NCBI GenBank assembly: GCA_017590115.1
Contig: JAGGNK010011225.1
Coordinates: forward strand, 4,403,161 to 4,467,160
Length of the DNA: 64,000 nucleotides
Source: Montifringilla adamsi
Taxonomy: Eukaryota; Chordata; Aves; Passeriformes; Passeridae
Reading direction: 5' to 3'
The number at the start of each line of letters is the position of its first letter. The stretch's first letter is position 1. Shown here one piece after another: positions 48,169 to 60,800 of the stretch. The notes beneath the pieces are model-generated. The model did no database searches. It saw only the letters and a program-made list of their open reading frames with translations, and was not told the DNA's origin. Position numbers and translations under genes: made by a program.

Positions 48169-51100
48169 AGCATTACCAAACAGTAACCTTCAAAAGAATT
48201 AAACTATCTTCTTCACCAGGCTATCTAGCTGCTTGTTTTATCTCAGTAGCTCCTAATGTGGTTCCTCAGTTATGCCAAATTAGCAAAATTAGCATTCCTT
48301 TGCACACAAAATTAGCCTTGTTCATATGCCATAATTATTTCCACTTCCCACCTTGAAATCTAGGCAGACATCTCAATGATTATATGTTATCACTCTGTTT
48401 TTAGTGTCTGACTGTGCTTTTGAACATCTTTGTTTCAAGGACAAGATATTGACGTCTTGTTTGTGGAACATTGCACAAGCATGTAGCTTCGTCTAGGGGC
48501 ATTTCCAATGAGTCAGGTTAATGGGAAACAGGAGAGAAAGCAATTTCCTCTGGCTTCTTGGCTCATCTCCATTTTTTTTTTTCTCTTCCCCCTCCACATT
48601 TTGTGTCATCTGTGGGCTTAAAATCAACCCCTAACCTCTTTGTTCTCTCTTTTCCTAAAAATTCTTAACCCTTGTTTCATTTCTGGGGCTCGCTGTTTTG
48701 TTCTGCAAGCTACACTTCCAGAGGCAGCAGGAAAAATGAAAAAAAGTTTTACAATGATGATGCAATTAGTTGTAAAGGAATAGATCCTACTTAATTCATC
48801 CAGAAATTTCCTTGGGAAGCAGTAATATCACCTATCATATGTAGCAATCCCCCAACATCTTGCATTTTAATTTTTTTGGTGCTTGTTTTTTACTGAAAGT
48901 CTCTGGATGGTTTTTTCCCCACAATACATTTCTGTATTTCTGAGTGTTTACCCTCAGTCTACTGCAATCTATGCAATTTTCAAAACTACTCACATCCTAT
49001 AGACAATTGGGCTAATCAGAGATTTCAGATTACAGGACTAAATCTTGACAGTATGAATAAGGTTTCCTTCAACTACTAGATGCAAATGATAATTCATGGG
49101 AATCAGAAACCCAAAGTCAGAGTGTTTTCCTAACTGAGGGTATGTTTTTCACCATGCTGATAAATTCCACCAAGTAGTTTTGCAATGTAAAGTTTTATAT
49201 GACAACTGCATCATTGTCGTAAATTATGTTTTTAAACTGTACAGGTTGCACATCCTAGTCACCTGCTTCTAAAATTCCTCCTGTGGGAACCAATACAAAT
49301 GCTCTCTTGTAAGTGACTGCTGAATGAAATTAATCTTTGAGTGCTTAACAACTCACATGTAAAAGAAGATAATTTACAGTCTTGCAAATCCTATTTTATT
49401 GAATGGAATATATTTCTATTGAAAATGGAAAGGATGAGTGGGATTGTCAGTCCTATATTTTCAGATTTAGTGCACAACTGGTAGAGCCTGTAGTTAATGA
49501 AAATTCAGCCATTGTACGAATGGTGCTCTTTAGCTTCCCAATACAAAGTGTTACACTATCTTTGACATTGCTGTGCTGTATAAATTGGGGCATCCTTCAC
49601 ATCTGCCTATAAAGATGTCTCAAGTTCCAGTAAAGTGTCAGGACCCTGACAGGCTTCCCTTGTTCTGGGAGTTCAGCTGACTGCACTCACGTCCAGCTCA
49701 CCTGCAGGAGTTGCGCTGAAGAAGCCAACAGCAGCACTCTACCATAGGTGCCCACTGCTTGCCTTGGACTAAAACTCTCTGCCTTGTTCCCCACCAGTCC
49801 CAGAATTTTTAAGATTGATTTGTGCTTAATTTGAAGAGCCAAGGAAAACTACTCCTTGTTACATGGCCCATGACATTAAATGGGGAATTGTGACTTCAGT
49901 GCTCTCTCAAGGGCTCACCCCTTTAAGAGAGATGTGCTTTTAAAAGTCATGCTGACAACAGTGACACTGACATGGTCTTTAAGCAAAACAAAAGCATTTT
50001 AGTGTTATGTAATTTGGATGGCACGAAAATCAGCTCTTTGCACTAGAGACAATTTGTATGTTCCCCTTATGTCCCAGTGGTGCCATTGGGTTTGTTTTTC
50101 CTAGTTGCTGTGGGGTGTAATTCTTGTGCAGCCACCGGAAAATCCAGCAGTTATATAAGACATTTTAAAAGTTCGTGTTTGAACTCTTCCTTTCTGTCTT
50201 ATTCTGTATGTTTGTAACTGGTAATTATGAGTTCACACTGATCTACAATTTCAGTTTCCACAGCAATGCTTTTTAAAAGTTATTTGGTTTTAGTCTGTCT
50301 CATTCTTCTCCATTAAGGTATTTCAGGGTTTGGGTGTAACACTGAAATATTCATAAAGTTCTTAACCAGTTGTAAATTTTTGGACTGTATTATAGTAATG
50401 AAATCTGCATGAATGACAAATGAGGCACAACAGAGCAGAAAGAGAGGTGAAGGGAGAGTAAGAGAAAAGAAGGGAAAAAAAATATACGAAACTGAGCACA
50501 AAGGAACAAGAGACACGCAGATCGTGACAAAAGAAAACCAGAATAAGAAAAAGTAAAAAAAAAAAAGCGAGAAGAGAGAGTCAGAGAAACATTAAAAATT
50601 TAATATAATTCTTTGGTCACTGCCTAACAAACAGGTTAGCAAAATGTCAATTTTCATCCAATCTCATACCCATATATTTGACACACTACAGTAGCTGAAA
50701 GACTAACATGCCAAGTATGATACTTAGGTTTCTGAGGACAACAAATTACTTGAGGTCAAATACCAGATGATAAAATGAAAATACTTGTTGTTGAGAAACT
50801 GCCATCAAAACAGTTACAGGAGTTATCTAAATGCAAATTCTTAGAGACTGGAGTTCTCACTAGTTGAATTTTAAGAAGTGGTGGAGGAGTACTTTCTTTA
50901 GGATCTGTTTCTCTGGATAACCACCCCGAAGTGAATGGTCTGCTGTGTTTGAAAATCAACTTTTTATTGATTAACAGTTGCACTTGTGTTAAAGAATAAA
51001 TCAGATGTGTTTAGTAAGACTTGCCTTTCTTCGCAGCCTGTTTATCAGCATTAATGCTATTTCTATTCTTCCATTTCTGTGCTGTTGTATTCCATGGTTT

Positions 51101-53432
51101 TAGGGGATTCATTTGCTTGTTTGTTTTCCCTCTGGGATTATTATCACCTCTTTGGTTCTGTCAGCATAAATTTACATGGAACATCTCTCTCTAAGATGGG
51201 TTTACTGAAATGATCCTAAGGATTTCTGATCCATTGAAAACAATAATAATTGAAGTATTTAAGCTAAAGAAAAAGAGCTGGTTGCTGTATTCCTTAAACA
51301 GCCCCATTAGAGTCAGAATCTTGGTGTGCTTTCTTTTTACAGTTAGTTTTCCTGTTTTAAATGCTGGGAACTGGATGAAGGATTTCTGCCTTACGAAGAA
51401 TTTAGAAATAGTTTGCTTGTTGCAAATCGCATCTGCCTCTTTGGTTTAAATCTAAATCCAAGTGGCACATTTAGGAGGTTCAGCCCTGAGACAACTTGAT
51501 TACATTAAAGAGTGCTTGTAACTACAGGGCTGTTTGACTATGTGTCCCTACTTAATAGACTTGAGGTCCAGCTATTAGTACTGAACTTCTGTGGGAACAG
51601 AGCACTTGGTGCTCACTTCAAAAATGTGATGTAGAACAACTTTGCCACATGATTTTTAACTTTGTGTCATATCAGAATTTTGTCTACCAGTGATCATAAA
51701 TAAGACAGGAGGTAGACCCTAGATGATGGACATGCATTCATAGAGACACAACTGTATAAACTGTGACTTGAGAATGTTCCTTCATATTTAGATTAGCACC
51801 ACTGTCATCCATGTTTGCCCTCAATAGCACAAAACTTTGTGCACCTCCAGAGAATACCAACGTGCTTATACCAGCCTGCTTATACCAATAGTAACCCTGA
51901 GGTTTAGCTTATCTGTTAGAGTTCAGAAACAATTGCTGATTGAAATTTCTGATCCATTTGTAAGCTTTGTGTGTGAATTTGTTTTTAAATCAAGTCAAGG
52001 AACGGGAATGAAGGAACAGCAGAAAAATTCCAGTTTGCTTTTTTTCCACATTCACTGCTGTCGTATTCTTCTCCAGGAGAATATAGATATCAGTGAACAG
52101 AACTTCTTTCCTGAGTCAAAATTAAAGACTGCATTCAAAGGACATCATTGCAACTGGCTGGCAGTGGAGCAGTCAGTACTCACAATCATGTGCTGCTTAA
52201 GCAGTGCATGGGAGAAGTGGTGATCCCAGGGTGGGCTCCAGTCTCAGAGCTGACTGCACCCCAGTAGCAGTCAACTGGAAAATACTAAAAAATAATGTAA
52301 TTACTTGAATTCTATTCCATGTCCTTGATGACTAACTCAGGGTCATAGAAAGGTCTTAACCACTACACCATGTCCCTTTAAAATAGGCCATACAGGCTTG
52401 AAATAAACAGGGATCACCCTTTTACTTTAAAAAGAGCTAGCTGGAAGATGGCAAGCTATTATTGTCCTGACTACTCTCTCCTACCCTCTCTCATTTCATT
52501 CATGCATATATGGCAAAGCCAATCTGCTTTCCTTCCTCTTTGCAATCTCACACTCCTATTTCCGTGTCTGGTTTAGTGTACCTGTGTTGTGTAAAGAAGG
52601 GGGCAGGATTGGTCAGAAGAGTATCCCCTTTCTGTTGTCACTAGTTCACCATGAACTTGTACACACTGAACTCTTACTGATCCAGCGACAACAGGGACAT
52701 CTTGTATTATGTATTTAAGAAACTTGCTGGGAAAAGAAAGTAGTCTTTAATAGAGGCAATTTACAACCTTACACAAAATAAAATACTGCCAATGAAACAC
52801 AGACTAGAGACCAGGTCCCCTTCTCCCATGAGTACTGAATGTTGGAGATTTCATTATTTTGGTCAAGAAATTTGGAATGTTTCTGCAAAATGGAATAGTT
52901 TCAGCAAGGGCTGTTTTCCAGTCTGCTCTGGCTAATGTTCTGGCATCTTTTTGGGGGCATGCAATGAGCAATAGTATCCCTTCAACACCATGCTATGTAC
53001 AGGAATATAATGGACCTAGGTCTCCCACACTTGCTCTGAAAAGCTGCAAAAAAAAAGATAAAAAGGATGAAGGGAGAGGTTTTTGTCTTCTCCTAAACTT
53101 ACAAAGAAAAAAAAAATCCACTACAAGAAACTCTGTCTTGAATATTAACAAATCTCAGACTGCATCTACTTCAGCAAGTCCTAAGACTTTTAGAGGAACA
53201 TTAGTCTTTGTGCTAGCTACATTCTGAACTGTTCAGACGTGTTAATGCTGAGGCATGTCTAGACAGGCCAAGAAGCAAAAATGTAGAGAACTGGGAAATA
53301 CTAAAGGAAAAATAAACACAATACTAAATGAAAAATTGTTACAGACATTTTGTAGTTCCAATAGCAGAAAGCAAAAACCAAAGATTTTATTATTTCAATT
53401 TTGGCCTTAAATAGCTGCTACTTATGCCTTAT
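48169..53432. other. 5.3 kb without a confirmed gene; purine tract at 50405-50595
   Basis: AT-rich DNA. 50405-50595 is strongly purine-rich on the + strand (runs of AGAG, GAAGGGA and A12). A frame of 128 codons at 51837-52223 and one of 122 codons at 52859-53227 are the longest outside repeats; neither shows a domain or a gene context. The 49620-49800 region is GC-richer and unclassified. Confidence 0.45.
50405..50595. repeat. Purine-rich low-complexity tract
   Basis: On the + strand nearly all bases are A or G for long stretches, including an A12 run at about 50556-50567. Such strand asymmetry can form unusual DNA structure, but here it is only a composition feature. Confidence 0.7.
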
Positions 53433-54910
53433 TTCACAGAATCACAGAATAAGCTGAGTTGGAAGGGACCCTAAGGGATCATTGAGTCCAGCTCCTGGCA
53501 CTGCACAACACCATCCCCAGAGTCATACCCTGGGCCTGAGAGCATTGTCCTCATGCTTCTTGAACTCTGTCAGGCTTGGTGCTGTGACCACTTCCCCGGG
53601 GAGCCTGTTCCAGTGCCCAGCCACCCTCTGGGTGAAGAACCTTTTTCTAATATTCAGCTTAAACTACCCCTGACATAACTTCAGGCCATTTCCTGAGATC
53701 CTGTCGCTGGTCACCAGAGAGAAGAGATCAGTGTCTGTCCCTCCTCTTCCCCTCATAAGGAAATTGTAACTGCAATGAGGTCTCCCCTCAGTCTCATCAA
53801 AGCTGAACAAACCAAGTGTCCCCAGCCATTACTCATATGGCTTTGTCTCAAGGCTCTTCACCATCTTTGTTGCCCTCCTCTGGACACCCTCTAATAGTTT
53901 AATGCTCTTTTTATATTGTGGCAGCCAGAACTGCACACAGGACATGAGATGAGGCTGCCCCGGTGCAGAGCAGATCAGGACAATCCCCTCCCTTGCCCAC
54001 TGGCCATGCTGTGCCTGCTGCCCCCCAGGACAGGCTTGACCCTCTTGGCTGCCAGGGCACTGCTGGCTCATGTTCAACTTGCCATCAACCAGGACCCTCA
54101 GGGCACTTTCCACAGCCCTGCTTTCCAACATCTCATTCCCCAGTCTGTACCTACATCCTGGACTGTCCCATCCCAGGCACAGAATCTGGCACTTTCCCTT
54201 GTTGAACTTCACATGGTTGGTGATTGCTCAGCCCTCTAATTTTTCAAGGCCTCTTGGCAGGGCCTCCCTGCCTTGGAGGGAGTCAACAGCTCCTCCCAGA
54301 TTTGTATCATCTGCCAACTTGCTCTGTATCCCTTCCAGCCCTGCATCCAAGTTGTTTATGAAGATGTTGAAGAGAACAGGGCCAAGGATGGGGTGCTGAG
54401 GAACCCCACTAGGGACACAGGTTCCCAGCCTGATGTCAGTCACTCCATCCACTGTAACCCTCTGTGCCGACCTGTGAGCCAGTTGCTCACCCGTTGCATG
54501 AAGTGTGTGTGCAACTGAATGCTGGGCATTTTGTCCAGAAGACTCCTGTGAGAGACAGTATTGAAAGCTTTATTGAAATCCTGAAAGATTACATCAACTG
54601 GCTTTCCTTGATCAACTAGACTGGTTACCTTGTTATATAATAAAAATCAGGTTTGATAAGCAGGACTTTCTTCTCATGAAGCTGTGCTGGCTGTGACCTG
54701 TGACTGCATTGTCTCTCAGGTGCTTTTCAGTACCTCCCAGAATAATCTCCTGCATTACTTTAGCAGGCAGTGATGTGAGATTGACAAGCCTGTAGTTTCT
54801 GGGGTCCTCTTCTTGCCCTTCTTGAAAATTGGGACAATGTTTGCCAACTTTCAGTCAGATAGGACCTCTCTGGATTCCCAAGACTGATTAAAAATAATCA
54901 AAAGAGGTTT
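53433..54910 (-). mobile_element. CR1 LINE, reversed, about 1.5 kb, with traceable ORF2
   Basis: The + strand starts TTCACAGAATCACAGAATAAG, the reversed CR1 tail, followed by the whole reversed 3' UTR (GTTGGAAGGGACCCTAAGGG, GTTCCAGTGCCCAGCCACCC, GTGAAGAACCTTTTTCTAAT) and then ORF2 read on the reverse strand from about 54870 to 53829. The copy is 5'-truncated within the RT domain and lies opposite in orientation to the copy at 7340-8807. Its coding remnant is the best preserved in the window. Confidence 0.97.
53829..54860 (-). pseudogene. CR1 ORF2 reverse transcriptase remnant
   Basis: Read on the reverse strand, the order of RT blocks is clear: NYRLVNLTSLPAKVMQEIIL, then HSQHSFMRRKSCLSNLI, then QDFNKAFNTVSH (motif A; the family AFD core is AFN here) near 54583-54548, then PILGPVLFNIFINNLD and the catalytic LADDT at 54317-54303, then FNKGKCQILCLGW and a NMSQQCP segment. 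Motif A is in a different frame from the LADDT block, showing a frameshift. A single stop near 54227-54225 (probably a Trp codon changed to TGA) separates the LADDT block from the C-terminal block, which otherwise share one frame. Not functional. Confidence 0.92.
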
Positions 54911-56415
54911 TGTTATGCCCTGCTTCCTGGAGTTATAGTCTGATGCTTTATCTTTGTAAGATTTGGTCCTATGTTTGACTACTCTTCTTAGAAAGGTTTC
55001 TATAGCAGATTTTTAAAAATATTTCAATACATCTACTCTAAAGTCTTTGGATCACAGCTTCTGAGGTTTAGATGAATCTTTCAATATGCTCAGCATGTTT
55101 CTTAGTCTGTTCTGAAAGGTGAATTATTCTACATTAATTTTTCAAGGAACAAAGAGACACTGTTTGTTTCCATAGCAAAATCATAGTTTCTTTTCCAGTA
55201 ATCAGTTTGCATATTTGTACTCATGACAATCTGTTTAAAAGCATAAGAAATAAAGTGTGCTAGCCAAAATAAAAGTGAAGGGCAGTCAAACTACAAATAC
55301 ACTTCAGAAGATACAGAGAAGAAGATACAAAGTAGGCTTTAAGTTTTGAAAATATTGTGAAATTTTTTGGTGGGGTTTTTTAAATGATCAGTTATTTTCA
55401 GAGAGAGATCAAGAACTGTCTGAAATACAAATAGAATTGTCATTCTCACCCTCTGTGTGACTGTATTGCTTGAATTAGTGCCACACTTTAGAACATGTAG
55501 CAAACCAATACAGGCATTTTACTTTCAAAGTTAATATTCCTCTGAGCAACTCTTCTTTTGCCTTAACTGTTGAATCTCTATTTGAAGATTTGTGAATTTT
55601 GGACATGATTATGAGCAAGTAGTGAAAGTTAAGGTCACTTAACCCTTCAAAATCTTAGAGCTCCTGCTGTCAAGTACAACCATCAGGTAACCATCACCAG
55701 CTTCTGAGAAGGAGCAACTGACAGCTCCAAAACGAGATTCGAGGTTCCAGGTAGCCCATGACAGATCATAACATGATTCAATCTAGTCCCACAAAAGACA
55801 ATTTTTGAACAGTGATGTCAGTTGGAATTTGCTGTTTTACAAAATGAAAAGCCAAACAGAAAAAAACCCAGCATGAAAGGATCAGACTGCACAGAGTGCT
55901 GTGCTGAGGGTAATACAGGCAATCTGTTAAAGCTTTTGCAGCCAGCTGGCTTGCTTCAGGCTTGGCTTAAATTTACTGCAGGGCTGATTTAGTTCTGGTT
56001 TTGGGAGACCACCTGCCCTTTAGTTAGGAGATGAAGAACATATTTAAACTGTCTGCTTTGTCCTTTCTTTTGGATTGTATTGTACCATGTCAAGGAGGGG
56101 ACTGAAGTAAAGCTTCTGGTTTAGAGCATTAGAGTAATGGATTTTTATAAAACACACTACAGTACATCAAAATAAAAGCTTCAGAGGGCAGGAGAATGGG
56201 CTGGAGTCTCAGCCAGTTTGCTAACCTCCACTCACACAAGCTACAATCAATCTTCCCTTGAGGCTATTACAAGTACAATTACTCTTATAATTGCTACAGG
56301 GATGTATGTGACCAGCCCATGCGTGAACAAACAAATGTGGAAGGACACCTCCAAGGTCAAGTAAGCAATTATAAGGATTTTATTAATTACTAAATTCTAA
56401 GAAAGGAGGGATTAG
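54911..56415. other. No gene seen
   Basis: AT-rich DNA without a recognised element or protein-like frame. Confidence 0.5.
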
Positions 56416-56705
56416 AGTATCACAGGACTGGAAGGAACCTCAAGAGATCTTCTAGTCTATCCTCTTCCTCATAGCAGCTCAATAGCTAAATCTATGTCAC
56501 ACCTGAAGACTATCTCCCTAACCTCTTCTCATGGAAGAGCTGTCCTCCAGCTTCAAATGATGGACATATTCTTGTGCTATCTATCCCAGCTACTTTACTA
56601 CTGAGGTCATTGCAAGATGTTTTTCCATCTTGAATATTCCTTGTTACAGTTTAATTTGGTGGCTCTTTCCCATGCTATATTTATGCAATTTGTTATTCAT
56701 CCCTG
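56416..56705 (-). mobile_element. CR1-type LINE, reversed, old
   Basis: The + strand reads GTATCACAGGACTGGAAGG, then ACCTCAAGAGATCTTCTAGTC, then a CTCCAGCTTCAAATGATGGA block, matching the reversed 3' UTR of an older CR1 subfamily. Beyond about 56600 the match fades. No coding sequence. Confidence 0.75.
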
Positions 56706-56909
56706 AAAAGATTAATCCATATTCACTGTTACTTTGTAGTCCTGAGAATTAAACTGATGGATTTGAGCAAAAATATAAGAACTATATCTACTTTCCTCAG
56801 TGCTGAGCACTGCTACCATTTATGCCTACAAGTAGCATATGCCTACCCCACATTTCCATAGCTGTGCTTTACATTGGAAAAGACTCCTCTTTGATACTCG
56901 CAGCTGCAG

Positions 56910-56932
56910 AAGCAAGCAAGCAAGCAAACAAG
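56910..56932. repeat. (AAGC)n microsatellite
   Basis: About five AGCA/AAGC units, the last decayed. Confidence 0.85.
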
Positions 56933-57594
56933 ACTCAGATGCATTAGTGAGGAAGTGGATCAGAAGAAATAATCACAGACTGATTAGATAGCAGCAACAC
57001 ATTGAAGAGAAGAGGAAAAAAGTTCTGTTTTTTTTCTCCAAAATATCCAAAGATGATAACATTAAAATTGCAAAACGTGACAGAAAAATATGATATTTTT
57101 CTGGAGAACATCCCATCATAATGCAGGGATTGCCTGCTTGTTTCATCACATGACAACCCAAATGACTCTATGAGTCAATGAAAATGTCAGTCCTTTCCTA
57201 TGAATTGACATAAGCCTTTGCATGATAAATGTTCAGTTTCTTGTCACGTGGGCAGGCAGGACAGGGACGGGTGGAAGTCAGTTCCTATATCCATGGTGAT
57301 TCCTGGTAACTTGAGTAGGAGGAGTAGAGCACGGCCATTACCAGCCTGCTCAGAGGAGTCTATTGGCAAACAGTTGTCACTTGTTGTATTGCACAGCCAA
57401 AATCTTACTAGATCAGTAGGATTTTCCAGAGTAGCAGCCTTGCAGAACAGGTTGCACTGATTCAATAATGGCTTTTTCAAACTCTTGATCTCCAGATACT
57501 CATACCTGCAAAATTTATTTAATGTGACACTCCAGATTTCTCTAACTCTTTGCAACTTTTTGGGTTAATAGAGACATAAAAGCAAAGCATATAT
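56933..57594. other. No gene seen
   Basis: Contains unremarkable overlapping frames of up to 103 codons (reverse strand, 57244-57555) of no recognised family. A GC-richer patch at 57240-57450 is unclassified. Confidence 0.4.
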
Positions 57595-57880
57595 TCTGGG
57601 GAGACCTTTTTTCCTCTTTTCAGTTCTTATAGGGAGTTTATAAGAAAGAGGGGGCCAAATGCCTGTAGCAATCAACACATTTTGTACTGGAAGTGGGGTG
57701 ATTCAGAGTACAGATAACGAAGAAATTTTTTTTCCAATGAAGGTGAAGAAACACTGCAAGTGGTGTCCCAGAGAAATAGTAGATGCTCCATCCTTGAAAC
57801 AATCAAGGTCATGTTGGACAGGGGTCTCAGCAGCCTGAGATGGCTGAAAGCTGTCGCTGATCATCGCAGAGGACTGAACA
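57595..57880 (+). mobile_element. CR1 LINE 3' fragment, old
   Basis: GGGGAGACCTTTTTTCCTC, then GGGAGTTTATAAGAAAGAGG, then a GGTGAAGAAACACTGCAAGT and GTGTCCCAGAGAAATAGTAG stretch and CTCCATCCTTGAAACAATCA follow the CR1 3' UTR order in worn form. The terminal octamers are absent. Confidence 0.75.
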
Positions 57881-60800
57881 CTTAAAAGTCTGCTTTATGA
57901 TGTTCCACAGTGGAAACAGGCTTTATATTAAACTAAATCATATATCATATTTTTCCCCCAACTGATATAAACCAATCAACTGAGAAACAAAACTTTGGTG
58001 GTTCCTAGATTTGCAAATGAAACAAGTCCTGTGCTAATATACCTTCTGTCTTCCAAAACACAGTCCCCGTATTCTGGTTATTCATTTGCTTTTACACAAA
58101 TCCTTTATCACACTCTAGTTCCAAAAAGCCCTGCTCTCTATGCATTTTTTTAAATAATTTTTTGGTGCAACGTTGTGCCACAGGATATGCTTGTACTGCT
58201 GGCTCACCTCAAGATCTTCTCATCCTGTTCTTGTTCTCTATAATCATGCCAGACAAGATTTGATGACGTCTCAGGTTCATGAGCACCCTGCTTATTCATG
58301 CTGACACCTGGATTTCTGGTTCAGTTTTCATTTGCTGTAATAAGATGTTAATCTGAGTTAATTTCAGGAGATTCAAAGTGAGAGGTATGATCACCTTTCT
58401 TCCTAGATAAAAAAACAGTAGAAGTCAATTTTTTGAATCACTGAAATGACATACACTGATGAAAAATTAAATTAAGTGCTCTGTTAACAAGAACCATTTT
58501 AATTCTGCTTTATGTGTGCATGTGAATTATCTTTGCAGCTCTTATTATGCTATCTTTTATATATATTCTAGCAGTAATATTGTGTTGCAAGTGCTTTCTG
58601 ACTGTCATCAGGGCTACTTTTCAGGTGTTTCATACCAACCAAACTGCAAGGTTACTCAATTTCTGCAAAGCTGTTGGTGGACTAGCCCTATTTTTGAACC
58701 TGGGGCAGCAGAAGTATACTCAAATAAATACACTCCTATGCCCTAGAAGGTGTTTTGTGTATTGCTGCATATCAGCACAGTGTATAAGTAATCAGGCAGT
58801 CAGAGTACCATAAATGCTGTACTCCACAAATCTGATGAGGTACAATTAATACAGGACTGTTTGACATCTCTGCTAACTTGACCCTCTTTCTTACCGTCAG
58901 AAGTATTTGGTTCAAGACATTGAAAACTCAATACATGTTTATTTTTCCAGACAATAATGCTGGAACACTCAGCGGCCAGAACACTCAGAGGCCGTGTTCA
59001 GTTTTCTGGTAGCAGAATGTATTCTATGGAAAAGCTGTGAACACATTCTACTGCTGTAGCAATTGTTTGACAGGATCCTTTCAGAACAAAGGGGCTCTAA
59101 CAATATCCTAGTCCTCAAGGATGTGTGTTACCTCTCTCAGCCCAATTCTTGACAAGAAATTGATAACAAGAAGAAGATACATGTAATGCAATTTCTTTAT
59201 TCAGGAAAAATTGAAGCCTTCTTGGATTCCATTGTTAAAGTAAATTGAAAAGAGAGAGATTAAATTTTCTGTTAGTTTTGAGTAACTGTTGAGTAAAGCT
59301 ATTCATAGCCTATGTTTACTATTTCTTAACTTCTTAAAGAATGCAATATGTTTCAAGGCTAGCAACCCTTTTTTTTCCAGCACTGACCTGTTACAGATCC
59401 CTCACATATCTATCAGAAAAATCAGTTTTTTCCCAAACTTTGTATACAACTGACCAGCAGCATCATCTGTGCCTCTCTATCACCTAAATCAGATTTCTGC
59501 TCTGAAACAGCTATCAGCTCCCCTAAAAATCGTTAGTTATTGCTAATATCTAGGCTGTCATTTCCTTAAGAAAGTATTATTTCTGAGCTCAAACACAGCC
59601 AGCACTAAGTCCTTCAGGCATGACTTTCTCTGTGGAGGTTCATCAATGAGAAACTTACTCACAGCAGGTAGTTCATTCTCCATTAAATAATCTCTACATT
59701 AAATGGCATCCTTTACTTCCTGGGTTTTTAAACACCTTAAGAGACTGACTTAGTTGATTTGGCTATCTGTCAGCCAGACTATTTGTTTGCAAGAATATAT
59801 TATAGAAGTATCATGGTTTAAAAAAACCCAATAAAGAAACAAGAAAACCCTCACCACAGAGAAACCTCCACAAGAAAAAACTGAAGAGAATCACTGCTCA
59901 GATAAATCAGGTTCCTGATCATTCCCTACTGACATGATCTTTGAGGCAGGACAGTGCTACAACAACATAATTTTTGATGACTTTGAGTTTGATGATAAGT
60001 TTGATGACACCCTGGGATTCCATCTTGCTAAATTTAATTAAGTGGATTAGTGACATATACCACAAAAATTAATTTCTTTGCCAGGGAAATCACTTATGAA
60101 ATGAGAGATTTTGTATTGTGACTATGTCAACAAGTTCCTAAATAAGTAGGAAAAGGAAGGAATTCAATATCATCACTACAGAAGTAGGTAAACAAAAAGA
60201 TTTGGTGGTGGTGCAGAACTTGATCCATACAGACCAGTTAATCAGGCCTAGTCTGGCTCTCTTTGCAGAATGCTGTTTCGTGACCTGCAGTGAAAATATG
60301 AGACCAAGTAGCTTTTGTAGGGACCTGAGAGACTGGGGACGTAACTCAGAACTCAAGACTCCAAGCAGACAATTCCTCCTGCATATTTAATAGTTATCAT
60401 ACAGCACAACTCACTGCTGTGAAGTCTATGATCTTACAAGAATTCTCATTGAGCATGAAGCTGACAAGTCCCCATATCAGTTTAATTGCTGGATATTAAC
60501 ATTTCTCTTTCAATAACTGTGCCCAAAGCAGTTTACAATGATTAATAGGTCTAACAGAAAACAGATCCACTTTCAGAGACCCACAAGGTGACAGGTGCTA
60601 ATAACTGTATCCAAGGAATCTTATTTCATGCTTCCTGTTATGAGAGATATCATGAATTCCATTCTGTGCCACCTACTCTTTCCCTTCCTTATGGGGTCAA
60701 ATTTCAAAATAAATAGGATATCTACTTGTACTGAACACCAGTATTTCCAAGACTTTCATCTGCCTACAGTGTGAAAATTCTGGCTTGCAAAACCAAACAC

